Counted from the stretch's first letter, positions 30,687 to 44,149 are shown. The stretch is 64,000 bases of DNA from Bondarzewia mesenterica (GCA_004802705.1 SGPL01000120.1:1-64000); one strand, 5' to 3'. Notes: a model not told the origin generated them from the letters alone. Numbers and translations are program-made.

Positions 30687-33600
30687 TCATCCATTCACGG
30701 GGTCGTCACCTTGAGGGGGACTGCCAAACATTGACAGTAAAGCAATCAAATCATCTACGAAGAAAACCAGTATTAGATTCAGGCCAGATTACAAGCAGAT
30801 AGGACTCACTTTTCTTCAGAGGCTTGCTGAAGAACCCGTTCATCCCAGCGCTTAAGCAGAGTCTCTTGGTTGATTCTTGGCAGTCGGCGCTTAAAGCCAC
30901 AACTGAGAGCAATACTCAGCGAGAATGCAAACAATCAAGAAGTGTGTTGAATATACTTGGCAAAACCTTGGATACTTTCCGCCTGTCCTCGAGAACTCTC
31001 AGGCGCTTCGCCGCCTCTACTCCATCACATATAGGCATATCTAGAATTATGATTCAGCTAAGTGTGGACATACTATCAAACTGAGGCTTACGATGGTCAA
31101 ATAGAGCTGCACTGAAATACCCAGGCTCATGTGCTTCCCATTCTGCAAGGATGTCAACAATAGGATGAAAGACGCAAAGCGCTCTGCTCACCGGCAATGG
31201 CTTCTTCTCCATTCGAGGTTGCAGTTACATTGAGATCGTAACGTTCCAGCTGTTTGACGACTAGCTTCTGAGCCACGGGATTATCTGAGAACTGAGTTCA
31301 GATGCGCTGTCCGCCCGATCATCAAATATTGGTATACCTTCTGCTATGAGGACGTTGCCGTACATAGTTCGCTGGGCAAGGGAAGGTTCTTCGACAGTCG
31401 CCAACGTACCAGATCCGATATTTGTGTATGTATCTGAAGGCAAACTCTTCAGGCTTGCGAGGGCTTGCAACAACCTGATTGTGCGGAAAGGTTTCGTCAT
31501 CCGGATGACGCCAGGAATATCGCTCCTTAACATGGGGTGCCCTGAAACACCGTCCGTTACGGGAGTATAGAAATGGACGATCTTGGTGTCCGCGAGCATT
31601 GGGATCTGAAGAGATCCTAATAGGCAAGATAGATCTTCTGCAAGAGTTTCCGACTGGTGATCAAGGATGACAAAGTCGAGGGAGGTCTCTGGGTTTCGAG
31701 CATCGATAATAGATGACCTGAGCTCTTCCGGAGATGATACTGTGTGTAGAGCAAAACCGCTCAGCATGGTACTCAGGAGCGATAAAGTTGCGTCCGACGG
31801 CGAGAATGCCAAAAGGCGTGGTGGATGTGGCTTCAGTAGCTGCGCCCTCAGATGATCAATACTTGATGTGATCTAAAAGGACATTGTTAGCGATATGAAT
31901 CATGATTATTCACATTACTTACCTGTCGGGACTCTGGCGAATCAAAAATCTTCGTAGGAATGACGAACCAGAACACCGAACCCTTGCCCAATTCGGAGTG
32001 CACTCCAATCACGCCGCCCATCAACTTTACTAGCTGCCGACATATCGACAAACCCAAACCAGTTCCTCCAAACCTTCGTGTCGACGAGTTGTCGGCTTGC
32101 TGGAATGGGACGAAAAGCAAGTCCACATCACTTGATGACAATCCAATACCAGTGTCTCTGGCAGGACGCAGGGTTTAAATTTCAAGACGGAGTAGACTCT
32201 GCAGTCACTTACTGGATGACAAATTTCAGATTCACCTCGCCTTCGGTAGCAGTCAGCGTTTGCTTGTCTACGGAACACAGGACTCGAACGGATCCACTGG
32301 AAGTGAACTTCACAGCGTTTCCAATGAGGTTCATCAACACTGAGGACACAATGATATTCAGCCACTCGATGCGTCAAGAAGTAGATGTGTTACCTTGGCG
32401 AATCCGAGCGTAGTCGGACATCACCCCTATACGGTTCGTCAATTCGTCAATTCGTTGTTGCTTAAATAAAAATGCATACATACATGGTGGAACATTCCGG
32501 TCGATATCATAGGACAGGTCAAGCTTTGTGGCTGCCATAGGAAGCAATAATTCCATACAATCCTGGGTGATGCAGTCTTATATCAAGCCTGTCTCAAGTC
32601 TTGAACCAGAGAGTCACAAGCACGTACCGCGATCATGTTTTCCACGGGGAAGCCGGTGAACTCCAGTTTCAATGCTGTTCGCCAGAAGCATCAGCATATC
32701 AAGTAGATTGTTCTCGCTTTCGAATCAACATACCTGAGGCTTCCAGTTTACTGTAGTCCAAGATGGAGTCGATAATCTGAGTACAATCCAAGCTCATCTT
32801 TCCATTCTGTCACCCTCTTGAGGATCTCTTACCTTCAACAATAGTTCACAGGATTGCTTGGCCGTTTGCACTGCCACCGATCATCAGCTATACTGAACGT
32901 CAATGAAACGGACTCCACTTGCCGATTTCCCTTTGCCCTGAATTTAGTTCTGTCCCGCTTAGAATGTCGAGAAGCCCGTAAAAGGAACTATTCATATGAT
33001 GAGACACATAACATCAGGTATGTATGTCGTGACCGACCTGAATGGAGTCCGCAACTCGTGCGACATTGAGGCCAGGAAGTTGCTTTTAATCTGGCGCATA
33101 CATGAGGAAATCCGAAAATTTACCAGGGTCATATACCTACCTTTGTTGCTTTCAATGCATCTTCCCGACTGCGACGAGCCGCCTCCAGCGCATCTCTTTG
33201 AGTGGAGATCATCTTGAGGTTCTCTCTTGTTCCCGCTTGTACAGAGCGGAACAAGAGGGCATTTGCGACACTGATGTTGGCCTGTTGGCATAGCAAAGTG
33301 AGGAGTGTCACTGTGTTCTGCGAGAACGCGTATTTGGAAGCCAGATATAGAGCGCCGAAGGTCTGTCCTCGATTGCTAAAGATGGGCAGACAAATCACAG
33401 ATCGATGGGGACTTTGCTGCGCCTCCGACGAGAAACGGGAGTCAGAGGAAACATCATCGTAGAATATGCGCTCTTTTGTGTTCAACGCTGATGATGAATA
33501 AAAGTCAGGAAATGTGGATTGGTCCTTGGCACAAACACTTACAATGCTCAATGATGGCTTTCTGCAAAGGGTCATGTATTGTTCGAATAGATATTGGAAC

Positions 33601-36600
33601 TCTGGAACTCTATCAGTTTCGAACCCGAGACGGGAACTAGAACAACATACTCAAAGACTTGACAAAGTCCAGGAGGAACCATGCTGGTCGCTTTGGAATA
33701 TTCTCCCGCTTCGCCAGTGATGACAATGCAAGCATTTTGAGCTCCTGATGTTTCTATAGTCCATGTTAGACCGAAACTGGTATGTTCGAAAGAAAGTTCT
33801 CACCGGTTGCAATTTCCGTCAACCGCTGCAAAGCTAATATTTCGTGAGCAAAAGAGGAGACGAGGTAGTGAGACGAGCTAACCAGAAGACAAATGAATAT
33901 CAGTGGCGATGTCTTTACTCCACCGCAAAATTGATGCCAGATCGGAAGCTGGCAACGAAGCCATCTCATCTTCCTCATTCGACTCCTGTTTGACCTCTTC
34001 GTAAGGCGAGTATGACTGGTTGTGCATCCTCATGGCGAGATTATCAGTCTGAACGCCGACATCCATTGTGAATATATGTCGCTTGGGGATGTCTTGTGGA
34101 CGGCCGCCCAGAGTCGATAACATATAGGCTCTGATACCATCATGTCATGTCACTATGACGATAAGACAAGAGCAAAGACACTCACGCGATTCCTCGAGCT
34201 CCCCACTGATTTTCACGGGAGATGCCTCGTCGCTGCAGCTCGCTCCCCAAGTTCTCTACGCCACATCGAACGAAGTGAGAACCTTGCTACAAAGGTATCA
34301 CTAACGTCAGTTTTAGCGGCAAATAACAACCGGAAAAAACATACGAGAAATAGGGCCCAGCCTTCCTCCAGTAGCCAATCGTTGGTCATGGCAAGTCTAA
34401 CGGGCAACGTCTAGTCCCATGCTCCAGACTACAAGATCATAGACTTACTTGACGGCAATATCATACAACCTGAGAGCATCTGAGTTGTTCTCAAGTGACG
34501 AAAGCTCGGCATCCTGTACAAGAGTGAGTAAATGCATAACGAATAGAGAGCTCTACGCACCACAAGAGCAACCCATGTGCTTGTATTTACAGGACTCGGG
34601 GATAACCATCTGATAGTTGACTATCAAAATTGTGCCTTGTAACACAGGAAATCACTGACCTTCGAATGAAGCTTTGATTTGCGTTGACTTGCTTCAGGTA
34701 ATGATCCCGAATCTCTGGTGGAAAACTGCCTTTGCGGACATAGGCTATCAAGGCTAAACTGTGAAAGAAAAGGGCATAGCGACTGTGGCGGTGACTGCGA
34801 AGACGGAAGAATTAGCCTGCGTAGGGTCACATCTTTAGGGACAACCTACTTCGGATGTTTATCACGAGTTCCATACACAACAAATCCAAGGTCGACGGCT
34901 TCTTTTACATATCCTAGACAGAAGAGAGCAACAACCTGAGGTGGGACATACATGTTAGCCAGAATTCTTTGTTGCAGAGGCATACCTACTTTGTTAGAGT
35001 TGTACCTAGAATGTCACAGTGATCTGCTAAGATGTCTGTCCTTCCGAAGATGATGAGTCTTACCAGTTCATAGCCAGCGTTGCGTTCCCGCTCGCCATGG
35101 CCATGTGTTCAAGATATTCTTTCTCCTTGAAGCTCTCAGTGTCGAAGATCGTGTCCACGGAAGTGTTGATCGTGTAGCCTCCAAGCGCTCGGATGCAGTT
35201 AAGCAAGCCTACGATCGGGTCATTTCAGGATTCGAACTTCAAGACAGGGAAATGTGCACCCACCCATTGCAAGAATACCAGCATCGCCGTCCGGGGTCCA
35301 TAGTTTGATGTCGTTATAACTCTGTCGTCAAAAATCAGCACGACCGTTGGGGAGGCGGGTAGCTAGACACTTACCTCTTCAGCGAGCCCAACCAGCTCAT
35401 TCACTAAATCATTCGTCACATGGTACGCCAGACAATGCGAGGGTAGCACGTACAGTGGTCGCATACGAAGAGCCTTGCCTGAATCATTTGGATGCTTGCA
35501 AAGCTTGAATACACCCTGATTCTATGGTTGATGCATTGTTCTTGAGGATCCAAATTGATATAGCTCACCTATCTCCCGCGCTGCTAGCATATTTGGCTGC
35601 CTCTTCAAGTCTTGGGATATTTGTGCGAAGGTGTACATTGTCATAGCCAGAGACCATGGCACTGAACAAGACCAGAGAACGGCTGATACAAATTTGTTAG
35701 CGGCTTGAGCAGTTGATGATGGAGGGACACACCATTTCTCAGAGCTTGTGCCGTACTGGTCTGCTATTCGTAATGCTAGTTTACCGAGGTCGGCAGAAAA
35801 GCGGTACAACCCCTTTCTCTCAGCGGCAGCTAGTGTCTATGTTATCAGATATCTGAATGTGAATAATAATAAAAGTAGTCACATACCCTCCAATGTCCAG
35901 AAAAAACCAATAGCTGTTCCAGGTGACATTCCAGATCTGGTCAGAAGTATGGTCAGATTCCACTGTACAACTGGCCCACGACGACGTACCGCAATACGAG
36001 CTGTATTATCTTCGAGAAGTTCAGCACGCGGGAAAGGTAGAATCTCTCTCTCAGAACTTACCGTCAATCCAATGACATCTGTGAGCTCATTATCTGGACT
36101 CCAATAGGCATTATCGGCTTCATATAACGGAGACCCGTAAGACTGACATTCTCTCATATCGCAGACGATAAACTAACCTGTATCGCCAAGAAGCGCGACA
36201 GCCAAATCCGTTCGAGGGTCTGAAGCCCGAGGAATGGCCAGAATGGCATCAAATCCCACGGCCAAAACTTCATTCTTCACCTGCTCAAATAGCATATCGG
36301 CTTGAAATCTAGTTGAGGAGAGGTTTATCTCGACGCCTAGAAGCTTAAGTGCCATCAAGGTATCAGCAAGAGCAGCAGAGAAATTGTTCCGCATCCAGTG
36401 ATTCCGAGATCGTATGCGTAAGAGTACAGCCTTATCTTCAGGATGTACCGCTGCGCCGAAGCACTCTTCAATAAAGGCATTTGATCCATCATGGTCACCT
36501 ACACGAATAGTTAGTATATCTTACGGAAGGCCAGTCATGCAAAATTGACCTCTCCAGGTTGAGAGCCTGCATTTCCTGTAAGTGCAATGCCACGAAGCAA

Positions 36601-39600
36601 AAGGACTCATGTACTCACTCGGCGAGTTTAGACACCAAAGAAAAGGTTCGATCTGGATTGGTCTTCCAAGTGTCCTTATCCAAAAGAGAACGAGCATTGA
36701 ACAGAGTCTGATAAGCAAGCTAAGTGAAGGATTGAACAATCAGTACCGCTGCACGTATTTTGATCGGCAAGATGCGAACCTCATGTGCTCCTCTAGCCCA
36801 GGCAGAGTCGCCGGCGTCGATCAAAAATGAGATCAATTCTTCGCGCTTTGAGTGCTCGCGAAGAAGAGGAAGACAACTATGGACGCTGTCAGCCTCAGTA
36901 TGTATGCGAACCTCAGTAAACGTATGTACCGTTGAGCGCGTTCCGCGATTTGATAGATGTCTGGACTTGGATCTTGCAGCATCACGAGGATGATCTAGAA
37001 TAGGATGTCAACTGGATGCCAAACTCTCAGAATCAAAGAGACCCAACCCTGAACGACATGTTGGCAATGGATCCTTCAGGAAGATTTGCTGCTTCAGCTT
37101 CCGCGGCCTGTCGATACCTATCGTGGGCAAAACTGCACATTTCTCTACCCCGCTGTACCAGCCAGCCCTCAGAAACCGCCACCTGCAAACCGGTGACAGA
37201 ATCCCGATTGGAGCCCATCGGTGTTTCTTTGGACATGGTAGCTCTCTTTTGATTCCACTCATCATCGTCTTCAATTTCACTGCCACTGCTTCCTGAGAGG
37301 TCGTCGCGATCCATAACTAACGCTACATCTGTCACTTTGAATCTGTTCATCAAGGATCAATAGTATCTTGACTTCAAGGGAAACAGATGGCTTACGTAGA
37401 ACCAAAGAAAGACGCCCATATTATATATCTTCTGGCATCTTCAGGAAGTTGTCTGAGGTGCGATGTGAGATAGGAGAGATTGTTAGGGTCTGAAAGGACT
37501 TTTTGAGAGAGAAGGGTCGACTCTATGGTTGCCATGTCGTATCTTATGGAGATCAGAAACGAGTTCGTGAGTGGTATGGATTAGACAACTTACTGCCAGC
37601 AATTACGTTCCCAGTCAAAGTTGATCTGTCATCCCATCAGTACGAGTACGAACTAAATTATCCCATGAACGTCTTACAAGGTGCTGTCGCTGAAGGGTCG
37701 CCAGGATATTCCGGATAGAGAAGGCATTTCCAGACGAGATTGCGTGAATTAATCGAGAGAGAGGTGCAACATCTTCCTTGGATTTGTGAAGAGTGCGTGA
37801 TGTGAGCGAGGCGATCGCGGAATATGCTAGAGGTTCCAGTTGTATCCAGGTCGCATGCGAGCGTCCTGTAAACATGGCTCTGACCCGCTCAACAATATTG
37901 CTACGCATGAAACTATTAGGGGGTGTCGCCGCTGCGATGCAGGTCATTGGAACTTACAGATCGTCCTCTCGTATTGTGACGAAGATGAGCTGTTAGAGTG
38001 TAGGATTAGAGACAGACAGCGTTAATAGTTATATAGCAAACGTTACAATACGGCTTTTGGAGCTGGCAAGCGTGCCGATCAGATCGAGAGACCTGATAAG
38101 GGGAAGAACGAAACACATCAATGGACGGTCAAGCGAGAAAGAGCGTCTGAAAACTCAACGATTCATCGGCCTCGTGTAGATCGTCCAGAAACAACACAAA
38201 CAGACGCGTTTCTGCAACTACAGAGAACACATTCTCCACCAGTGACTGAAATCTGGCCCTAAGCTCGCTAGTTGCCAACAACTCCTGAGGTGTGTCGATA
38301 CCAATGTCGAAAAGGTTCATGATGTCCTGAAGTTCCGGAGCTCCTTCGTAAAGAAGAGGGATGGTCCGCAATTGAGGCCCAAGGCGAGTTTTGAGAGCGT
38401 CAACAAAACGATGCAAATCGGAATGAAAGACCATGAGCTGCCTGAGCACAGAAGATAGACACGATAACTGTGGAAGGCGTCAAGATACAGCCATACATTT
38501 TGACATTTTGAACGTACCAATGCGGCGAAGGGAGCCGCAGACGATGTCTGGAACTTTGCATGTCCCCAAAGTCCGTGCGCTAAGATATTTGTGAGGGCAT
38601 GTCGAGGAGCAAAAAAAAAAAAAGAACAACTTACAGCGCCATCTGGCTTGATTCGCCAATACCAATGCGCTCTTGCCTGCACTTTATCAAAAAACACGTA
38701 CACCTGTGATGTCAGAAATAGTACTATGCCATCCATTAGACATCGTACCCTGCTGGTCCGACAATGATGATGCCATGAGCATGAACCCGCCTGGGCGTCG
38801 GGCTTAGAGCTATTCGCCGTAAGTTCTCGCTCATGTCAGTCACAGCGCTAAGCCCGACGGAGCTGCTTTGGACTTGTGAAGTTACTCCCTCCAAGCCAGA
38901 GGAAGTTTTCTGAGGTGAATCAAGCATGGAACTTGACATATCGGGGGAGGAAGGACTGTGCGAAGATGGCGTCGCGCTTCGATTGTCCGGTGTGTCGGCT
39001 GTTCCGCCCGTGCTTCCCGAAGAAGTGAGTGTAATAGAGCCTTTGGCAGTGGTCGTGTGCCGTGAAAAGGTAGTGGACATATGCCGAATAACGTTGCGGA
39101 CAGTTTCCAGCTCCTTTTCTCTTCCAAACTAGGTTGCGCAAATTCACAGACAAAATACCGGGACTTGTGTGGGAGAGGACTTACTAGTATGTTGGGAATA
39201 GTGAACTCCTGTCGAGGGCGTCAAAATTGATGACTTCATTGAACGAAAGATACTCACCATATATCGATCTTGCGTGGCAATTTCAAACGAGGGTATTAGC
39301 TATATATCTATCTCAGTAAAGCTCGATGGAAATACTTGTTAACTGACCTCCAGAGACGGCTCCGACACTGAGGAAACGGCGGCTAGGAGTCGCTTTTGAC
39401 ATTCAAGTAGATCTGCTTTCAACCCACAGGCACTCTGATACCTTGCATCCGGGTTCTTCGCGAGAAGCTAACCAAGACGATTGTACTTAACCGCGAAACT
39501 TCCAGGTCAAAACAAAAAAGCACACCTTGTCAATCATCTGCGCCAACACCTGAGGTATATCTCTCCGAACTTCATGCACAGGCACAGGCCTTTTCTGCAC

Positions 39601-40820
39601 GATGGAATGCAAAATCTCCAGCGGTCCACCTTCAAAAGGCATCACGCCACGACCGACAAGTAGAGTCCAGAACATGATCCCCAGAGAATAAAGGTCAGTT
39701 CGATGGTCTTCATTGGAGGTCTCTACACTGCCCGTCTGTTCAGGCGATAGATAACACAGCGCCTCCTTGACCTTGTGCTTGTCGACTTCCTCGTATGTAT
39801 CTGCGCGGATGACGAGGGGTGATGGACCGCCGAACTTCTCTAACGAGACAGATCTGTTGCCGAAGTGTACCAATCTAACAACACCCGAATGCGCATTGAT
39901 GTGGTATGCGTTTGCGCGGACTGAAAATAAACTAGTTTCAATTTTCGTTTTCCTTGACGATAGTAAGGAAACCTCGACCTTCGCGATGAATGATACCAAT
40001 TCTTCAAGAGCAAGTTAGAAGGAAGCCAATCCTATTAGACAAAGCACGTACTTATGCATCATTTCGAGGCAGTGAGTGGCTTGGATGGCAAACCTGAAAT
40101 TAACGTAAGATAACCATACTGCAGATCCTGCGTACTGTCTGCTTACTCCAGAAAGGTGGCCAAGTCCATGATATCCACATTATTCGACTCGTCCAACAGG
40201 TCCAAATCTCCTACATCAGTCATGTAGATATCGCTTTGGAGTGGTGCCTTGATGCTTATTTCTTCAGCGAGTAAAAGATCGTTGACTTTGGATGAAGGAA
40301 GGTATCGACCGAGAAGATTTGGACCTGGATGGACTAACAGTAGCACTACACAGTCTCCATTAGTTCGCGACATCGACAGAAAGTCGATGAATCGTATTGT
40401 CGTGCTCATTGCCTCGGAGGAGGCTTGAATCCGCCCAAGTCTATCGGCACATAAAGAATTCGTATCATGATACACAATGACGCACTGGATAACTCACATG
40501 TGAGCTTCCCGCTCGAGACATACCGACGCGTTAGTGTGCGCCGGAGCTATCTTCGCCAGCACGTTTGATCCGTCCTTCAAACTGCTTCCCTCCGCCAATT
40601 GGGTCAGGCTTCCGGTATCCTCCCATACTATGGCCTTTCACAACGATCAGAGAATTCAAGCACGAGCATCGAAATCACGTACCTTTTCGAATGCATATCC
40701 CGGAATAGACAGTATTCCATCTCTGAAGTATAGAGTCGGCAATGATGACGGAACATATCTTCGTCGCGTATGTCTCCCTTCTTCGCGGTTGCTCGAGAGT
40801 GCGGAACCGATCTTTTCCAT
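30687..40820 (-). CDS. Giant hybrid histidine kinase: pseudokinase-AAA-GAF-HisKA-HATPase-receiver
   Basis: Multi-domain two-component sensor of the fungal class that includes fission yeast Mak2/Mak3, which signal peroxide stress to a phosphorelay. There are dozens of short exons. The first three are 40683-40820, 40498-40619 and 40147-40440; the rest were not all resolved. Order on the chain: N-terminal protein-kinase fold (about 40620-39480); AAA/helical sensor region with a split P-loop GPAGAGKS (halves flank the intron 38682-38748); GAF domain (33580-33130); H-box SHELRTPF (His codon 33058-33060); HATPase with NLIGNAVKF, DTGIGL and FGGTGLGLSICRQL; a degenerate receiver (31830-31290); and a full receiver with AEDN, phospho-Asp in FDHHMP (codon 31096-31098) and SKPL. 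The N-terminal kinase reads HRE and HFG instead of HRD and DFG, so it is probably inactive. The intron at 32871-32922 is GC-AG. A CRE site lies 230 bases upstream. Confidence 0.88.
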
Positions 40821-41529
40821 GAGTTGCAAAAGGACCACTGGGCCCCCACGAGATCCGACAAGGTAGCTTCAAGCGAGAACAATCCTACACACAAGAGACT
40901 CGTACGTTGTAGAGAAATCAGAATGAGGGGCGCATATGTGTCCTCGGAGCGAGAGCGTTCTAACAGTCGATGTGGTGATAGGACGTTTATTTACAGTTTA
41001 TTTACCACAAATTTACCAAGTAAGTCTTGCTCAGCGAGTCATTGAGCGTGACGTCATCACGTCAAACCCAGTCCATATCTCAAAGATGTGAATATTTGCG
41101 TTGTCCGTCCTGCAGCTGGAGATATCAGAATGACTTCCTGCTCTTAGACTGGTGACCGAGTCTCTATGAGTAGTGACGGACAAGTCTAGTACTACGATAT
41201 CCTGCTCTTGTGCTCTGCGTTGAACACAGCTCCAGTGACAGTATTTTTATTTGCACTGTCAGTGACCTCGCACCAACCAACTCTCTGACGCCACCCTACC
41301 AAGTAGTACTTACTGTATGCCGCTCACCAATGGATGTCGAGGACCCTATACGCGTAAAGTATTCGATTTCATATTCGGTTTCGATTTCCAACGGTGTGCA
41401 TCCAACGGCAAAGTTAATGACTATGTAGTGAGACGTATGATTACACATATTTTCAAGAGAGGAGACATGAGAGACCAGCGTTGAACGCGAACGAGAAACA
41501 ACAAACAGAGATAGAGCGGAGGGCCAGAA
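40821..41529. promoter_or_regulatory. Intergenic: histidine kinase promoter and SUB2 3' flank
   Basis: No gene is supported in 709 bases. A full TGACGTCA palindrome (CRE/ATF type) is at 41049-41056, followed by a half site ACGTCA, about 230 bases upstream of the kinase start. Confidence 0.5.
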
Positions 41530-43657
41530 TTAAGAAGTCACTGAAAACGGAATTAATGAGTAAAGCCCGTAGCTATGCAGGGGGAGACTCACTGTAACTA
41601 GCAGGATCAATGTGCTCAGGCAGCTCGGGCACTGCAACCTCGAATCGAGACTGGATGGCGGCCATAACCTGCTGGTCTGCCTCGGAAGAGACGAAGGTTA
41701 TTGCTAGACCTTTCGTCCCAAACCGGCCGGCACGACTGTGAACGCATCAGAATATTGCATTACAGAGAAAACATCACGCCCAACATACCCAACACGGTGC
41801 AGGTAGCTGTCAGCATCTGGGGGGCAGTCGTAGTTTACCACGATGTTGACACGTTCCACATCAATACCACGTCCAAAGATATCGGTGGCAACAAGAATAC
41901 GTTTTTCGAAGGCCTTAAAGGCAGTGTATCGGTTGATACTTAATGCCGACCACAAATTAGCACTCGTTGTATACCAATGTTCAGCTAGATAATTACCGCT
42001 CCTCCTGAGCAAGGCCTGAGTGGATACTGATACTTGGGAAATTGCACGACACCAACAACTTATCCAGCTCGATTGCACGTGCGACCGATTTGACGAAGAT
42101 CACGACCTAAGTTGCCTGAGGTCAGATGGCGAGAAGGCGGAGAATCACAATTGTATACCTGGTTGAACTCAAGAGTATCAAGTAACTCGTTGAGTTTCCG
42201 GTTTTTACCAACTTCCTCCAACTTGACGTAGTGTTGTTGCAAACCATGAAGGGTAAGCTTGGTTTCGTCATCGACAAAAATTTCCAAAGGCTGTGCCGCA
42301 ACGTCAAAACATATCAAAGTCGTGAAGCAGGAAGGAGACGTACATTGGCCATAAATTTCTTGCACGTTACACGAATCTCCTTCGCCAATGTCGCGCTGAA
42401 CATCATGACTTGCTTGTGGTGAGGTGTGGCGCGGAAAATCTCTTGAACGTCACGACGCATGTCTGGTGGGCGACGTCGAAATGAGATACAAAGTCGACAA
42501 GTCAGGCATCGAGAAAAGAGAATGACAAAAGAACCGCATAGGAAAGGATGGAAGAAGGAAAGAGTGAAGCCAAACAAAGGGACGCAGTTCGAGGTGCTTG
42601 CCGCCGGTACGTCATCGAAAGCGTAACAACTTCATCAACCAACGGTCGACGAAGAGTCGACTTCGTGCTTCTTCTTGACCTCCTCTCTCAACGTGACTGC
42701 CGCCAGAGCCTTCCCTAACCGCCACTTGACCCTACATCGCGAATCCTAGCGACCGAATCCGGATCGAAGGAGGCACACGCATATAAGCGCGTCAACTGAT
42801 GTGGACAAAGCGAAGCGAAAGAAGGACGTGCAACCAGCTGGCCGAAGGTGCGACGAATACAAAGGAGGATGGATGGAGTGGGACGTCGAATGCGTGGGAC
42901 TAACCGAGCTGTTCAAGCATTTTATCACACTCGTCCAATACGAAGTGCTTCACGTTTTTGGCATCCAAGACTTTGTCCCTGACGAGGGCGTTAAGCCGGC
43001 CGGGCGTCGCAACAACGATGTGCGGGCATTTAGTCTTGTCTTTGAGGAGTTCCGCGTCCTTGGAAACCGGCGTGCCACCAAAGAAAGTACCAACGCGAAC
43101 GTCAGGCATGTACTTCGCAAAGCGTGTATACTCGTTCTTAATTTGGAAAGCGAGCTCGCGTGTGTGGCACAACACGATGACTGACACCTCGCCGTTGACG
43201 GGCTCCAGCTGCTGCAGGGTAGCCAAGACGAACACTGCCGTCTTCCCATGACCAGACTTTGCCTGGCAAAGGACGTCCATTCCAAGAACTGCCTGAGGAA
43301 TACATTCTTGTTGAACTGTCCACAGCAATGAGTTGCAGTGGAGGCGATGTAACTGGCAAATATCGAACCTTCAGATGGGTGCTCAAAACCGAGGTCACTG
43401 ATGGCTCGCAACAACTCAGGCTTCAGCAGGAAATCCCTAAACGCGGGAAATGAGCAAAAGAATACTGGTTGGAATAAGTATACAAACCTGAAACCAGTTG
43501 AATGAACACCTGAGAAGTTCCTCCTATCCCTGTCGTCCCCACCTGCCGATATTGCTGGAGCTGCCCCATTCGTGGCAGACGGAGCAGCTGCGCCATTAGT
43601 GATAACGTCGTGCTCGTCTTCGTAGTCAATGAGTTCCTCGTTATCGTGTGCGCTCAT
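41530..43657 (-). CDS. SUB2: DECD-box RNA helicase SUB2/UAP56
   Basis: Spliceosome and TREX-complex ATPase for pre-mRNA splicing and mRNA export in the nucleus. Exons: 43488-43657, 43369-43436, 42905-43315, 42344-42462, 42159-42290, 41997-42106, 41789-41938, 41593-41735, 41530-41540, giving 437 residues. Q-motif region: [17 protein letters not shown]. Motif I is AKSGHGKT, motif II DECD, motif III SAT, and motif VI HRVGRAGRFG. The C-terminus is [11 protein letters not shown], its last three residues and stop coming from an 11-nt exon. The intron 42463-42904 is 442 nt, about eight times the others, and sits directly after the DECD helix (MLEQL|DMRRDVQ). Expression may be regulated through it. 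All phases agree. Confidence 0.95.
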
Positions 43658-44149
43658 TTTGAGTCTCAAAGGTGTGAAGAAGAGTAAAGCAGAGAAAAAG
43701 ACAGTAGAAGAGATGTAGTTGGTCGGAGGTCAAAGACTGAGAAACAGCGCCACTGAATTCAACCTTATCCACGCACGGACCCCGGTCCCCCGCACGCCTA
43801 CCTACGGCAATCCCCTTGTCGTCCCCCGAACACCCTATTCAACTCAAATGGCTCGTCTCGTCTTGAAATTCCCGGATAATGCAGCATCGCTTCCCAGCGA
43901 GTCCGTTCATACTATTTTTTGGTACATGTAAAGTTATCAGAAACGCACTCGACGTATTATGTCCACCGAAGAAGTCTTCCACTAACACCTAGTCGTCGGC
44001 ATCGGCCGGCCATATTACCTGGCCGGCCGGTCCGCGATTACATCCGTTACCATAAACTTCAGCCAATTTGAGTTCTGTATTGCTCCTCTAGCTAGTGGTT
44101 TCACCGCACTTGAAGTTCCTGGCCGAGCAGTGACCAGTGAAGCTTCGCA
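43658..44149. promoter_or_regulatory. Divergent promoter SUB2 / DIC1 with GC-rich hairpin
   Basis: 492 bases between start codons. At 44003-44029 a 9-base inverted repeat CGGCCGGCC...GGCCGGCCG flanks a 9-base AT-rich loop. It overlaps GTCGGCATCGGCCGGCC (43995-44011), a motif also seen in two other promoters. No gene was recognised. Confidence 0.5.

Noticed and set aside
30127..30690. 187-codon open frame on the minus strand starting at the histidine kinase stop (ATGA overlap)
   Set aside because: Composition looks like translated AT-rich UTR; no domain, no intron signals, and it lies in a convergent 3' region.
42463..42904. Box C/D snoRNA inside the long SUB2 intron
   Set aside because: A TTGATGA and a CTGA occur, but about 125 nt apart with no terminal stem seen; too weak to call.
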